DNA of 64,000 nt, taken from positions 62,001 through 126,000 of the forward strand of contig CAVSBG010000012.1 of assembly GCA_963726125.1 (NCBI GenBank), written 5' to 3'. The notes under the pieces are model-generated. The model was given only the letters and a program-made list of their open reading frames with translations, searched no databases and was not told the DNA's origin. Shown here one piece after another: positions 18,114 to 26,149 of the stretch (its first letter is position 1; each line of letters begins with the position of its first letter). A program made the position numbers and the translations under genes. The DNA is from JAMXLO01 sp963726125. Its GTDB lineage: Bacteria > Pseudomonadota > Alphaproteobacteria > Acetobacterales > Acetobacteraceae.

Positions 18114-18932
18114 CGGTCGAACTCACCTCCGCCCGTCATCGCCACCGCGAATTCGGCGCAGCATGTGCCGGTTACGGCTGCATCGGCATTGGCTATAGTA
18201 TACCGGCACGGCGCGTGTCCGTGGAATTCGCGGTCGGCCAGCCGAACTCGCCGCTCTGCCTGCCCACTGCTTCTCACTTGGATCGACGACCTTTCGCAAC
18301 CACTCCGGCCCGCACTCGTGCGCCGCGGCCCGCGCCTTCAGGTGAGCGACCTGGCACATTTCTGTTCCCACATGGTTACCCGCGATGCTGTCGACATGAT
18401 CGTTGAGCATTTCGACAGTTTCATCATCACCGGGCAGGAATCGAGCGTGCACTATCTGATCCCAGCAGCTTGAGCGGCTCGGCAAGCGATAGTCCGAGTT
18501 GCGAGCCATGCGCCGGACATACTCGCCACCTTGACGGACACCCATGATTGCCTGGCGCTCTGCGGGCCGGTCGGAGACTTCAGACCCTATCGTCCGACAA
18601 TTGCATTGCAACCTGCGACACGCTGAATTTCGGAACTCCGGCGGATCAGGTACCGCGGGTGAACATGATCCCAACCAGCGGCACCGATCGGTACTTCAGG
18701 GGCAGCATGCCGGGTGGTTCGGGCGTCGATGTCCGAGCCGCGCTTCGCGGTGTCATACGGCGATGCCCCGGCCGCACTGGCAGGAACGACTCCTGAACCA
18801 CTGCACGGAATTTGGACGGGGATTCGGTGTCGCAATGCCACTTCCGGTGCGTTTCTGCGCGCTGTTCGGGCCTCCCAACCTTGCGTGCAGTCGACCAAAG
18901 GGCTAGGAAAAACAGGTCTGTGCGAGCCGGAC
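18114..18932. other. about 800 bases without a confident gene
   Basis: The longest open frame (minus strand, 18123-18674) has part of a plausible protein (HARFLPGDDETVEMLNDHVD) but no recognisable family and no clear start. Nothing else can be supported. The stretch lies just upstream of tRNA-Thr and may be an old integration scar. Confidence 0.4.
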
Positions 18933-19007
18933 GCTGCTGTAGCTCAGTGGTAGAGCACCCCCTTGGTAAGGGGGAGGTCGAGAGTTCAATCCCCTCCAGC
19001 AGCACCA
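18933..19007 (+). tRNA. tRNA-Thr (anticodon GGT)
   Basis: 75 bases including encoded CCA. Acceptor GCTGCTG pairs with CAGCAGC; D-arm AGCTCAGTGGTAGAGC; anticodon stem CCCCC/GGGGG with loop TTGGTAA (anticodon GGT at 18965-18967); T-loop TTCAATC. One T-stem pair (A52-C62) is mismatched, since the 3' strand reads CCCTC where CTCTC would pair perfectly. That may be a base error or a real variant. Confidence 0.95.
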
Positions 19008-19266
19008 TCCAACCCGTTGATCTTGCTCACACCCGCGCACGCCCTGGCGACAGAACCGTCCATCGCCGGCCGCCCCGATCCGTGCCATCGTTATCGCATC
19101 CCGTCCATGCCAGGGAGCCGCATGGCGTCGGGCAGCGGAGTGCTCGTGCCCGGCCACCGTCGCGCATGTGGGCGACCATATCGCGGATCGGCATATCGCC
19201 CGGCTTCCTGTGCGCCTCGTTGATCAGCTGCACTTCAGCGCTAGTTAACCCCACCGGAGAACAATA
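19008..19266. other. intergenic stretch with a possible gene relic
   Basis: No intact gene. On the minus strand bases about 19130-19245 read AEVQLINEAHRKPGDMPIRD, which looks like a fragment of a real protein but has no start or family. It directly adjoins the pseudogene starting at 19267. Confidence 0.35.
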
Positions 19267-19470
19267 ATGAGCGGCAATACAGCAGCCGGATACCGCATTC
19301 GAACAGCGATCGCGGTGTTGGTGGGAAGCGATCTTGGCTTCTCCTAGGTGCAGCCGTAGCACGCGCGCATTGGATTGGATCTTTCGAAGTCGGACATCGG
19401 CGGCCTTCCCGACTGCGGATCGTCAAGTGCGTCTTCACCGAAGCTGAATACGTCGACGCCATCACCATGT
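19267..19470 (+). pseudogene. degenerate copy of the hypothetical gene at 7067-7351
   Basis: From ATG 19267 the frame reads RTAIAVLVGSDLGFS, stop, VQP, stop, HARIGLDLSKSDIGGL, then after a frame change CVFTEAEYVDAIT. This matches the intact copy in order (PTAIAVLMGRDPDFLQVQP, LRVGLDLSKSDVDGL, GVFTEAAFADAIT). The upstream ribosome-site region CCCCACCGGAGAACAAT is identical in both. Two stops and a shift make this a clear pseudogene; the downstream HTH-like partner is missing here. Confidence 0.8.
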
Positions 19471-19471
19471 G

Positions 19472-20230
19472 CTATCTGATGCCGGTGCGCACGCCAACGA
19501 ACATGGAACGGTGCCGCTGCGCGTAGAAACCAGTTTCCATTGCCGATCTTATCTCCGAACCAAGAAAATCATATTGCTCGAATACCATGTCGAAACCACA
19601 ATCTGCCAAAACCTGTAGTATCGCGCCTTTTGTCAGCCAGAAAGATCGTTTGTTGCACCACGACGACCACTTGGCATTCTCCTGCACGGTCAGGTCGCTG
19701 GTGTCATGCTCATGGAACCATCGCCCGGGAAGCCCTTCGTTCTCCGTCATGGGAGATAGCGCGAAGGTCGGATTCTCCTGGTCGGTCGCAAACGACGTAT
19801 TCAGGATAATGACATCGGTCACCTGACTGGCCATGAGCCGGATGAATTCCGCAGGACGATCCAGGTGGTATAGCAGGCCGCTGCAGAACGCGACGGAGAA
19901 ATTGCCATAGCGGCTGAGGTTAAGGACATCGTCATTGTGAAATTCGAGGTTTGGCAGTTGAACTTTATTCTTTACCAGCATGCAATTTGCATAATTGGAC
20001 TGGCGTACCTCGATGCCAGTGGAGCGCATCCCCATTCTGGCGAACTCGACCGTATAGCCGCCCTCGAGGCAGCCGAGATCGACGATGCTCTGTGCGGCGA
20101 CAGCGTCCCGGTAGACCAGCCGAAGCACCCTGGCGGTTGCTTGCATCCGAGGCGTATCCGCCAACAATGGGCGGTCCGGCATGGTGAGGGATCCGTCCGG
20201 TAAACGAATATTGTGTGCCGTGAATGCCAT
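19472..20230 (-). CDS. class I SAM-dependent methyltransferase
   Basis: 252 residues. Motif I is SIVDLGCLEGGYTVEFA (the SAM-binding Gly loop), followed by TGIEVRQSN (acidic residue after strand 2), NDDVLNL, and VAFCSGLLYHLDRP as the post-I/IV region. The substrate is unknown; the pattern resembles methyltransferases of lipid or glycan clusters. It is AT-richer than its neighbours and lies between tRNA-Thr and a degenerate tRNA-Thr-like segment (20517-20550), which suggests acquisition by transfer. Confidence 0.8.
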   Translation of the reverse strand: MAFTAHNIRLPDGSLTMPDRPLLADTPRMQATARVLRLVYRDAVAAQSIVDLGCLEGGYTVEFARMGMRSTGIEVRQSNYANCMLVKNKVQLPNLEFHNDDVLNLSRYGNFSVAFCSGLLYHLDRPAEFIRLMASQVTDVIILNTSFATDQENPTFALSPMTENEGLPGRWFHEHDTSDLTVQENAKWSSWCNKRSFWLTKGAILQVLADCGFDMVFEQYDFLGSEIRSAMETGFYAQRHRSMFVGVRTGIR

Positions 20231-20734
20231 GGAAACGCTTCGCAGGTGGATTGCCGTCGCTCAGCGGGAGTTTTACCCGACTTCGCATCAAAGCGGGAGG
20301 CTGAGAACGCGAAGCAGCAGGCGGGCTCCACAGGCAACTCGATGAGGCTCAACTTCCAAGGATGCCCCCACTCGCTGCAGCGGACCCCCCCCGCGGTGGC
20401 AGCCGCCTGCCACCGATTCGCGCTGGACACATGCGGTCCCCTTGCCACGCCGGTATCCAGTGCCAGTGGTCCCCCACGTCCGCAGCTTTCACCGGCCAGC
20501 CCCTGTCCAGCCAACTGGGAGGTCCAGAGCTCGATTCCCTCCAGGGCTGCGCTGCCGCCACTCGCACACCGCGGCTTGCGCGTCGCTGCAACTCCAGGCA
20601 CCTCCCACAATGGCTTCAGCGAGCCTCCCCCTGGCGCCGTGAGAGCGGCCACCCAGCCGGGCGCTCGCCGAAGAATTTGCCAACCGGGCTCCGCGGCCCC
20701 ATCTACTGCGCCAGCCGACGATGAAGGTGCCTGA
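20231..20734. other. about 500 bases without a confident gene
   Basis: Open frames here lack motifs and believable starts. Bases 20517-20550 resemble the 3' half of tRNA-Thr (see separate entry). Nothing else seen. Confidence 0.4.
20517..20550 (+). other. degenerate tRNA-Thr 3'-half-like segment
   Basis: GGGAGGTCCAGAGCTCGATT and the following CCCTCCAG match the tRNA-Thr anticodon-stem-to-acceptor region of 18933-19007 at 24 of 28 positions. The T-stem no longer pairs well, so it is not a functional tRNA. It could be a decayed attachment-site copy. Confidence 0.35.
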
Positions 20735-21037
20735 ATGAGCGATACCGTTTCCGCAACACAATTCTGGTCGCTGGGCGACGTTCGTATGAACTTCCTCGCC
20801 CCGGCCGGGGCGTCGCCGCAGCCGGAGATGGGCAGCCCGCACATCACCGGCGGCGCCAACAGCACCTATGCATCGCCAAGCCTGATCGTGAATTTCGCCA
20901 CCGCAACACCCGATTTCCAGCCGCCGAACCTCGCGGCCGCGGCGGACCCCGCCCCACCGACCGTTTCAGCCTACGCGGCCGGGGGCACCGACAACCCTCA
21001 GCCCGTCGTCATCGTCGGTGGGCTGCACACAACCTGA
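20735..21037 (+). CDS. hypothetical protein, 100 residues
   Basis: Not recognised. AAGGTG lies about 6 bases upstream of the ATG. The sequence is Ala/Pro/Thr/Ser-rich with low charge (for example SLIVNFATATPDF) and ends VVIVGGLHTT. There is no signal peptide or membrane segment. It could be a small structural or virion-like protein, but that is not supported further. Confidence 0.4.
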   Translation: MSDTVSATQFWSLGDVRMNFLAPAGASPQPEMGSPHITGGANSTYASPSLIVNFATATPDFQPPNLAAAADPAPPTVSAYAAGGTDNPQPVVIVGGLHTT

Positions 21038-21431
21038 CGGCTTCCCAACGCGGTCATCCGCCGCCGCTCCAGCCCGCGCGTCTCGATGCATGGATTGAGG
21101 CCGCCCGGAACCGAAGCTGCGGCGCCCGAGCCTGTCTGGGCGCCGCCGAGACGGTGCTCCCCCCGGACCTGGCTCCGACGTATAGTAACTGGCGCGATCG
21201 CCCAGCGCCCCCGTTTGACCTCATCAGCGCCGCAGCCACAGCTCTGTATACCTCCGCTAAACCCCCGTTACCCGCCTGCCGCGGTCCCGGGACGAACCGT
21301 CGCCCTCGTCTATCTCCACAATGCCCCTCCAGCCTCTGCTGGCAGCAACTGGCAGAAAGGCGCGCCCACCTTCCCGCATCAGCGCCGCCATGCGATCGTC
21401 AACCGAGACAACGAAGCACGAGGATCACCCG
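21038..21431. other. intergenic region, nothing identified
   Basis: About 390 bases between the small hypothetical gene and the TPP enzyme. No gene, repeat or terminator that I can support. Confidence 0.4.
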
Positions 21432-23051
21432 ATGCCACGCATGACCGGCGGCGAAGCAATCGTTGACAGCCTGTTGCGCCACGGTATCGACACCGTGTTC
21501 GGCCTGCCCGGCGTGCAGACCTACGGCCTGTTCGACGCCTTCGCGCGCGCCTCCAACTCGCTGCGCCTGATCAACGCGCGCCACGAGCAGACCACCGCCT
21601 ACATGGCGTTGGGCTATGCCTGCGCGACCGGCCGTCCCTCGGCCTATGCGGTAGTCCCCGGCCCAGGCGTGCTGAACACCGGCGCCGCGCTGGCCACCGC
21701 CTGGGGCGTCAACGCGCCGGTCCTCTGCCTCACCGGCCAGGTCCCCAGCATGATGATCGGCCGCGGCCGCGGCCAGTTGCACGAACTCCCCGACCAGCTC
21801 GCCACCCTGCGCAGCCTGCTCAAATGGGTGGAGCGCATCGAGCACCCGAGCCAGGCCTCCCACCTCACTGCGCGCGCCTTCCAGGAAATGCTCTCCGGCC
21901 GCCCCGGCCCAGTAGCGCTGGAAATGCCCTGGGACCAGTTCACTGCCTCCGCCGAGATCACCCCGCAGGATCCGCTCCCCCTGCACCCGAAGCCGCATCC
22001 CGACCCCGAACGCATCGCCGCCCTGGCGAAGCTGCTGAACGAGGCCAAGGCGCCGATGCTGTGGGTCGGAGGTGGAGCCCAGCACGCCTCGGCGGAGATC
22101 CGCGCCCTGGCCGAGCGCATCAACGCCCCCGTCGTCTCATTCCGCAGTGGCCGAGGCATCATCGACGACCGCAACCCCCTCAGCATGACCGTCGCCTCCG
22201 CCTACAAGCTGTGGCCGAAGACCGACCTGCTGGTCGCGTTCGGCACCCGCCTGGAAGTCCCCACCTCCCGCTGGGGCGCCTTGCCCGCCGGTCTGAAGCT
22301 CGCCCGCATCGACATCGACCCCGTCGAGATGCGCCGCCTCAAGGCCGACGTCCCGATCGTTGCCGACAGCGCCGACGCCGCCCGCGCCCTGACCGCCGTC
22401 GTCGAACCCCGCAACGACCCTGCCCGCGCCGAGGCCATCGCGCAGGCCAAGGCGGATGCCGCGCAGGCCATCCAGAAAGTACAGCCGCAGATGTCGTTCC
22501 TGAACGTCATCCGCGACGTGCTGCCCGAGAACGGCATCTTCTGCGACGAGATGACCCAGGTCGGCTACGTCTCCTGGTTCGGCCTGCCCATCTACGGCCC
22601 ACGCACCCTGATCACCTCCGGCTTCTCCGGCACGCTCGGCGCCGGCTTCCCCACCGCGCTCGGCGTCAAGGTCGCGATGCCCGATCGCCCGGTGGTCGCA
22701 GTGACCGGCGACGGCGGCTTCCTGTTCGGTGGCGCCGAACTCGCCACCGCCGTGCAGTTCGGCATCAACCTGGTAACCGTGCTCTTCAACAACTCATCCT
22801 ACGGCAACGTGCTGCGTGATCAGCGTCGCCTGTTCCAGGGTCGCGATTCCGGTTCCAAGCTGCGCAATCCCGATTTCCAGATGTATGCCAAGAGCTTCGG
22901 CGTTCCCTCCTGGCGGGTAACGGATGCAGACGGCCTGCGCACCGCACTGCGCGAGGCGATCGCCACCAATTCGCCGACGCTGATCGAGGTGATGACCGAC
23001 ATCACCCAGGAATACGCGCCCTGGGAGTTCATCGCCCCCGGCCGCGGCTGA
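21432..23051 (+). CDS. thiamine pyrophosphate-dependent enzyme, acetolactate synthase-like
   Basis: 539 residues from ATG 21432, chosen over upstream starts because GAGGA precedes it and the family fold begins at once (GGEAIVDSLLRHGIDTVFG). Three TPP-enzyme domains: the N-terminal Pyr domain with the catalytic Glu in NARHEQTTAYMALGYA, the central domain, and the C-terminal PP domain with the TPP/Mg motif GDGGFLFGGAELATAVQ...NN. It carboligates or decarboxylates a 2-oxo acid. No small regulatory subunit gene is adjacent, so true IlvB function is unlikely; an ALS-like or benzoylformate/oxalyl-CoA-decarboxylase-like role is possible. Confidence 0.88.
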   Translation: MPRMTGGEAIVDSLLRHGIDTVFGLPGVQTYGLFDAFARASNSLRLINARHEQTTAYMALGYACATGRPSAYAVVPGPGVLNTGAALATAWGVNAPVLCLTGQVPSMMIGRGRGQLHELPDQLATLRSLLKWVERIEHPSQASHLTARAFQEMLSGRPGPVALEMPWDQFTASAEITPQDPLPLHPKPHPDPERIAALAKLLNEAKAPMLWVGGGAQHASAEIRALAERINAPVVSFRSGRGIIDDRNPLSMTVASAYKLWPKTDLLVAFGTRLEVPTSRWGALPAGLKLARIDIDPVEMRRLKADVPIVADSADAARALTAVVEPRNDPARAEAIAQAKADAAQAIQKVQPQMSFLNVIRDVLPENGIFCDEMTQVGYVSWFGLPIYGPRTLITSGFSGTLGAGFPTALGVKVAMPDRPVVAVTGDGGFLFGGAELATAVQFGINLVTVLFNNSSYGNVLRDQRRLFQGRDSGSKLRNPDFQMYAKSFGVPSWRVTDADGLRTALREAIATNSPTLIEVMTDITQEYAPWEFIAPGRG

Positions 23052-23052
23052 C

Positions 23053-24363
23053 CTACAGCGTCTGCCCAGACGCCAACCCAACAACCGGAACTGCCGCGGC
23101 ACGCGGACGCCGCACGTTCAGCATCCGCTGCGCATCGTCCGTGCGATCCGCGCCGAGATACGCCTTCAGCAGCGTGAACCGCACCAAATCGAGCTGCGCA
23201 TGGCTGCCGCCAATGCGTTCGAGGTCATCGGCCACCGGTCCCAACGCCTCGATCGCGCCTTCGAAATCCCGCCCTTCAAACGCCGCGAACCCACGCGCGA
23301 CCGCCGGAACGAAATCCCCGGACGGATAACGCCCCTCACGCGCAAGCGCCTCGATCTGCCCCGCGCGCATTTCCAGCGCCGCGTCATCGCCAGCCACCAC
23401 CTGCGCGAGCGCAATGTGCATATCGGAAAACGCCGCCCCGGCGCGCGGAAACGCACGGTTCGCGAAGTCGTGCATCACACCCCACGCGTCGGTGTCACGC
23501 GGATGCCCGGCCAGTTCCCAACGCCACAGGAACGACACCGTATCGTTCAGCTTGCCGCGCGGCGGTCCGCTGTGGACGTCCGGCGCGAACGCATCCCGGA
23601 ACAGCCGCGACGCTGCCGCCGCATCGCCGGCCTCGAGCTCGCCGAGTGCCTGATGCCAACACAAATGGCTATACAATGCACCGTCGCGCGGGTAGCGCGG
23701 CAGCCACGAAGCAAGGAAGCCGCGAGCCGCGTCCGCATCGCCCTCTTCATAGCTGAGATGTGCGCGTGCGTGCGCCGCCCAGGGGTTGTCCAGATTTTGC
23801 CCCAGCGATCGATCGATCTTCGCACCCGCGGCATCGTGCCGGCCGTTCTCCGACAGCGCCATGCCGTGATGTGCGGTGAACCACCAATCGTCGCCGTAAC
23901 GAGGCGCCAGCCGATCCAGCAGGTCCAGCAGCGTGCGTTTCTGTCCGGCGCGGCCGGAACTGCCGATCAGGCCATTGGTGAACGCGGTGGTGCCGAGCAC
24001 CATTGCGTCGCGCGGCCAGGCATCCAGATGCGCGGGCAACGCCGCAAGCGCACCCTCGGCGTCACCTGCCACCAGCAGGTCGAAGAACGCGACATGGCTG
24101 GCTTCGCGCTCAGTGACGCCGCCGGCGACGCCCCTGGCCGCCGTCATTGCCTCACGCGCCGCCGCGGCGTCCCCTCGCTCCAGCAATGCATGTGCCCTGG
24201 CGGCATGTGCAAGCGCAAAGCCAGGTTCGGTCGCGACGGCACGATCGAACGCCTCCAGCGCACCAGGCCACATGGTCAGCTTCGCGGCGCAGCCCTCCAC
24301 GTAGGCGCCCCGCGCGATGGTCGAGGTGGTGGACAGCGGCAGGTCGTAGCGGTCCGTCAGCAT
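23053..24363 (-). CDS. tetratricopeptide repeat protein, TTC38-like
   Basis: 436 residues from ATG 24363 (GAGG just upstream); the open frame extends further but its extension crosses a GC-rich repeat. Repeated helical pairs such as ALEAFDRAVATEPGFALAHA, AGAKIDRSLGQNLDNPWAAH and LGELEAGDAAAASRLF cover the length, as in bacterial homologues of eukaryotic TTC38. It is cytosolic, without a signal peptide, and would act as a protein-interaction scaffold. Partner unknown. It ends one base from the convergent TPP enzyme gene. Confidence 0.8.
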   Translation of the reverse strand: MLTDRYDLPLSTTSTIARGAYVEGCAAKLTMWPGALEAFDRAVATEPGFALAHAARAHALLERGDAAAAREAMTAARGVAGGVTEREASHVAFFDLLVAGDAEGALAALPAHLDAWPRDAMVLGTTAFTNGLIGSSGRAGQKRTLLDLLDRLAPRYGDDWWFTAHHGMALSENGRHDAAGAKIDRSLGQNLDNPWAAHARAHLSYEEGDADAARGFLASWLPRYPRDGALYSHLCWHQALGELEAGDAAAASRLFRDAFAPDVHSGPPRGKLNDTVSFLWRWELAGHPRDTDAWGVMHDFANRAFPRAGAAFSDMHIALAQVVAGDDAALEMRAGQIEALAREGRYPSGDFVPAVARGFAAFEGRDFEGAIEALGPVADDLERIGGSHAQLDLVRFTLLKAYLGADRTDDAQRMLNVRRPRAAAVPVVGLASGQTL

Positions 24364-24698
24364 GGAGGGCCTCGTCAACAGAACAGGAATGAGGATAGGG
24401 ACAGCGACAGAAATAAGAACTCCCCCGCCCCTTGCGGGAGGGAGAAGGGGGAGGGGGCAGCACAAACGGAACCGTTCCCTTGAGTCGGTTTCCTTCTCCA
24501 GCGGAGCCTGCCCAAAAAAGTCCGGTCGGAGCAGTGCACCACCGATAATCCGACCAGCGGGCTCATGAGCGATCCAATGGCGAGCGCTGCGAGACCGACG
24601 GCCGCCAGCGACATGAGCCCCCTCGGATTGACCCAGCCCCCACGGTTCGACACGGTCCCCATGCATTAGCGCCAGCAGAGCACCGGGACGAGAGCACC
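24364..24698. other. divergent promoter region with GC palindrome
   Basis: Between divergent genes. Bases 24421-24458 carry a C-rich/G-rich palindromic element (listed separately). A minus-strand frame here has one hydrophobic stretch but crosses the repeat, so I do not call a gene. Confidence 0.45.
24421..24458. repeat. interspersed C-rich/G-rich palindrome, copy 1
   Basis: TCCCCCGCCCCTTGCGGGAG followed by GGAGAAGGGGGAGGGGG. It closely matches 41996-42034, and a more diverged form lies at 48386-48490. Confidence 0.75.
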
Positions 24699-25937
24699 AT
24701 GCCCAACACCAGCGCCGCGGGAAATCGCACCCCCCTAACACATGCCACCCCCAAATCGGTCGGCGTCTCCTCCGCCCGGCTCGCCCGCCTCATCCCCGCC
24801 CTGAACGCTCAGATCGAGGCCGGCCAGCTCCCCGGCGCCGTAGTCGCCATCGCGCGCCACGGTCGTCTGATCTTCCACGAGGCCGTCGGCCATCTCGGCC
24901 CTGACCAGCGCGCCCCAATGCCGCGCGACGCACTGTTCGCCATCGCCTCGATGACCAAGCCGATCACCGGCGTAGCCGGGCTGTTGCTCTGGGAAGCCGG
25001 CCGCCTCGGCCTCGCCGACCCGATCGAGCGCTTTCTACCCCAGCTCGGCAATCGGCGCGTGGCGGTGCTGAACCAGCGGGTCCTCGCCGGCCACCCCCCG
25101 ATCGAGACCGTGCCCGCCCAGCGCTCGATCACCATGCTGGACCTCATGCGCCACACCTCCGGCCTCACCTATGGCGGCCGAGGCACCACCGCGGTGCACG
25201 CGCTCTACCCAGCCTCGTCCAACGCCGCGGGTGCCACTCTCGACACCAGCGCCTTCCTGGAGCAGCTCGCAACCGCGCCGCTGCTGTATCAGCCCGGCAC
25301 AGTCTGGGACTACGGCCTGTCCATCGACGTCATCGGACTGGTGGTGGAGGCGATCTCCGGCCAGCGCCTCGGCGCCTTCCTCGATCAGCACCTGTTCCGC
25401 CCGCTCGGCATGGCGGACACCACGTTCCAGGTGCCGCCCGACAAAGTGGCGCGACTCGCCCGTCCGCTGCCCCGCGATCCCGATACCGGCGCGGCGCAGA
25501 TCGTCCCGGATCGTGCCCAGGCGCTGCGGTTCGACTGCGGCGGCGGTGGACTCGCCTCAACCGCCCTCGACTACCTGCGCTTCGCCCAGATGCTGCTCGC
25601 CGGCGGAACCCTGGGCGACGCAACCATCCTCGGCCGCAAGACGGTAGAAGCAATGCGCACCGACCGCATGACGCCGGAGATCGAGAACCACATCGCCGAT
25701 CTCGATCCGAACTCGGCAGGCTACGGCTTCGGCCTCACGGTCGCCGTGCGCCGAACGGCCAGCACACTGATGGGCAGTCCAGGCGAGTTCTATTGGAACG
25801 GCGCCTACGGCACGCTGTGGTGGTCCGACCCCATCGAGGATCTGGCGGTGGTCTTCATGGCCCAGGTACCCGGCGAACAACGCCGACGCTTCCGCCCCCT
25901 GATCAACGCGCTGGTCTACCAGGCGCTGACCGCCTGA
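24699..25937 (+). CDS. serine hydrolase, beta-lactamase/esterase (class C-like) family
   Basis: 412 residues, the usual length. Catalytic SxxK is SMTK (Ser84, Lys87) in FAIASMTKPITG; the YxN-equivalent is Tyr205 in WDYGLSID (Tyr-Gly-Leu, as in EstB-type esterases); the HxG-region near residue 350 reads GSPGEFYWNGAYGT. No signal peptide, so a cytosolic esterase is more likely than a beta-lactamase. Natural substrate unknown. Confidence 0.85.
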   Translation: MPNTSAAGNRTPLTHATPKSVGVSSARLARLIPALNAQIEAGQLPGAVVAIARHGRLIFHEAVGHLGPDQRAPMPRDALFAIASMTKPITGVAGLLLWEAGRLGLADPIERFLPQLGNRRVAVLNQRVLAGHPPIETVPAQRSITMLDLMRHTSGLTYGGRGTTAVHALYPASSNAAGATLDTSAFLEQLATAPLLYQPGTVWDYGLSIDVIGLVVEAISGQRLGAFLDQHLFRPLGMADTTFQVPPDKVARLARPLPRDPDTGAAQIVPDRAQALRFDCGGGGLASTALDYLRFAQMLLAGGTLGDATILGRKTVEAMRTDRMTPEIENHIADLDPNSAGYGFGLTVAVRRTASTLMGSPGEFYWNGAYGTLWWSDPIEDLAVVFMAQVPGEQRRRFRPLINALVYQALTA

Positions 25938-26149
25938 CGCGCTCCGTTCCCGGCCGCAACCGCGACCCCCCTCGACACAACCGGACCTCTGCGCCCTCTG
26001 CGTGAAATAACCCGGCCGCGAACAGTCACAGGCGTATCCAATTGTCGGCAGCCACAATGCGACCGCCGTCGACCCGCCATTCCGCTGCCTGGCGGGCTTC
26101 GCTACCTTGGAGCGGATGACGACCCAGCAAGCGTGAAGGGATCGAACGG
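25938..26149. other. intergenic region
   Basis: About 210 bases with a weak copy of the CTCTGCG/CCCTCTGCGTG element (25984-26008) related to the repeat at 46228. No gene seen. Confidence 0.35.

Noticed and set aside
18123..18674. 183-codon minus-strand frame upstream of tRNA-Thr
   Set aside because: Part looks protein-like but there is no family, start or neighbour support.
20362..20724. 120-codon plus-strand frame before the small hypothetical gene
   Set aside because: Arg/Pro/Ser-rich, no ribosome site, crosses the tRNA-like segment.
24375..24662. Minus-strand frame with one hydrophobic stretch (SLAAVGLAALAIGSLMSPL)
   Set aside because: It runs through the GC repeat at 24421 and has no ribosome site; probably chance.
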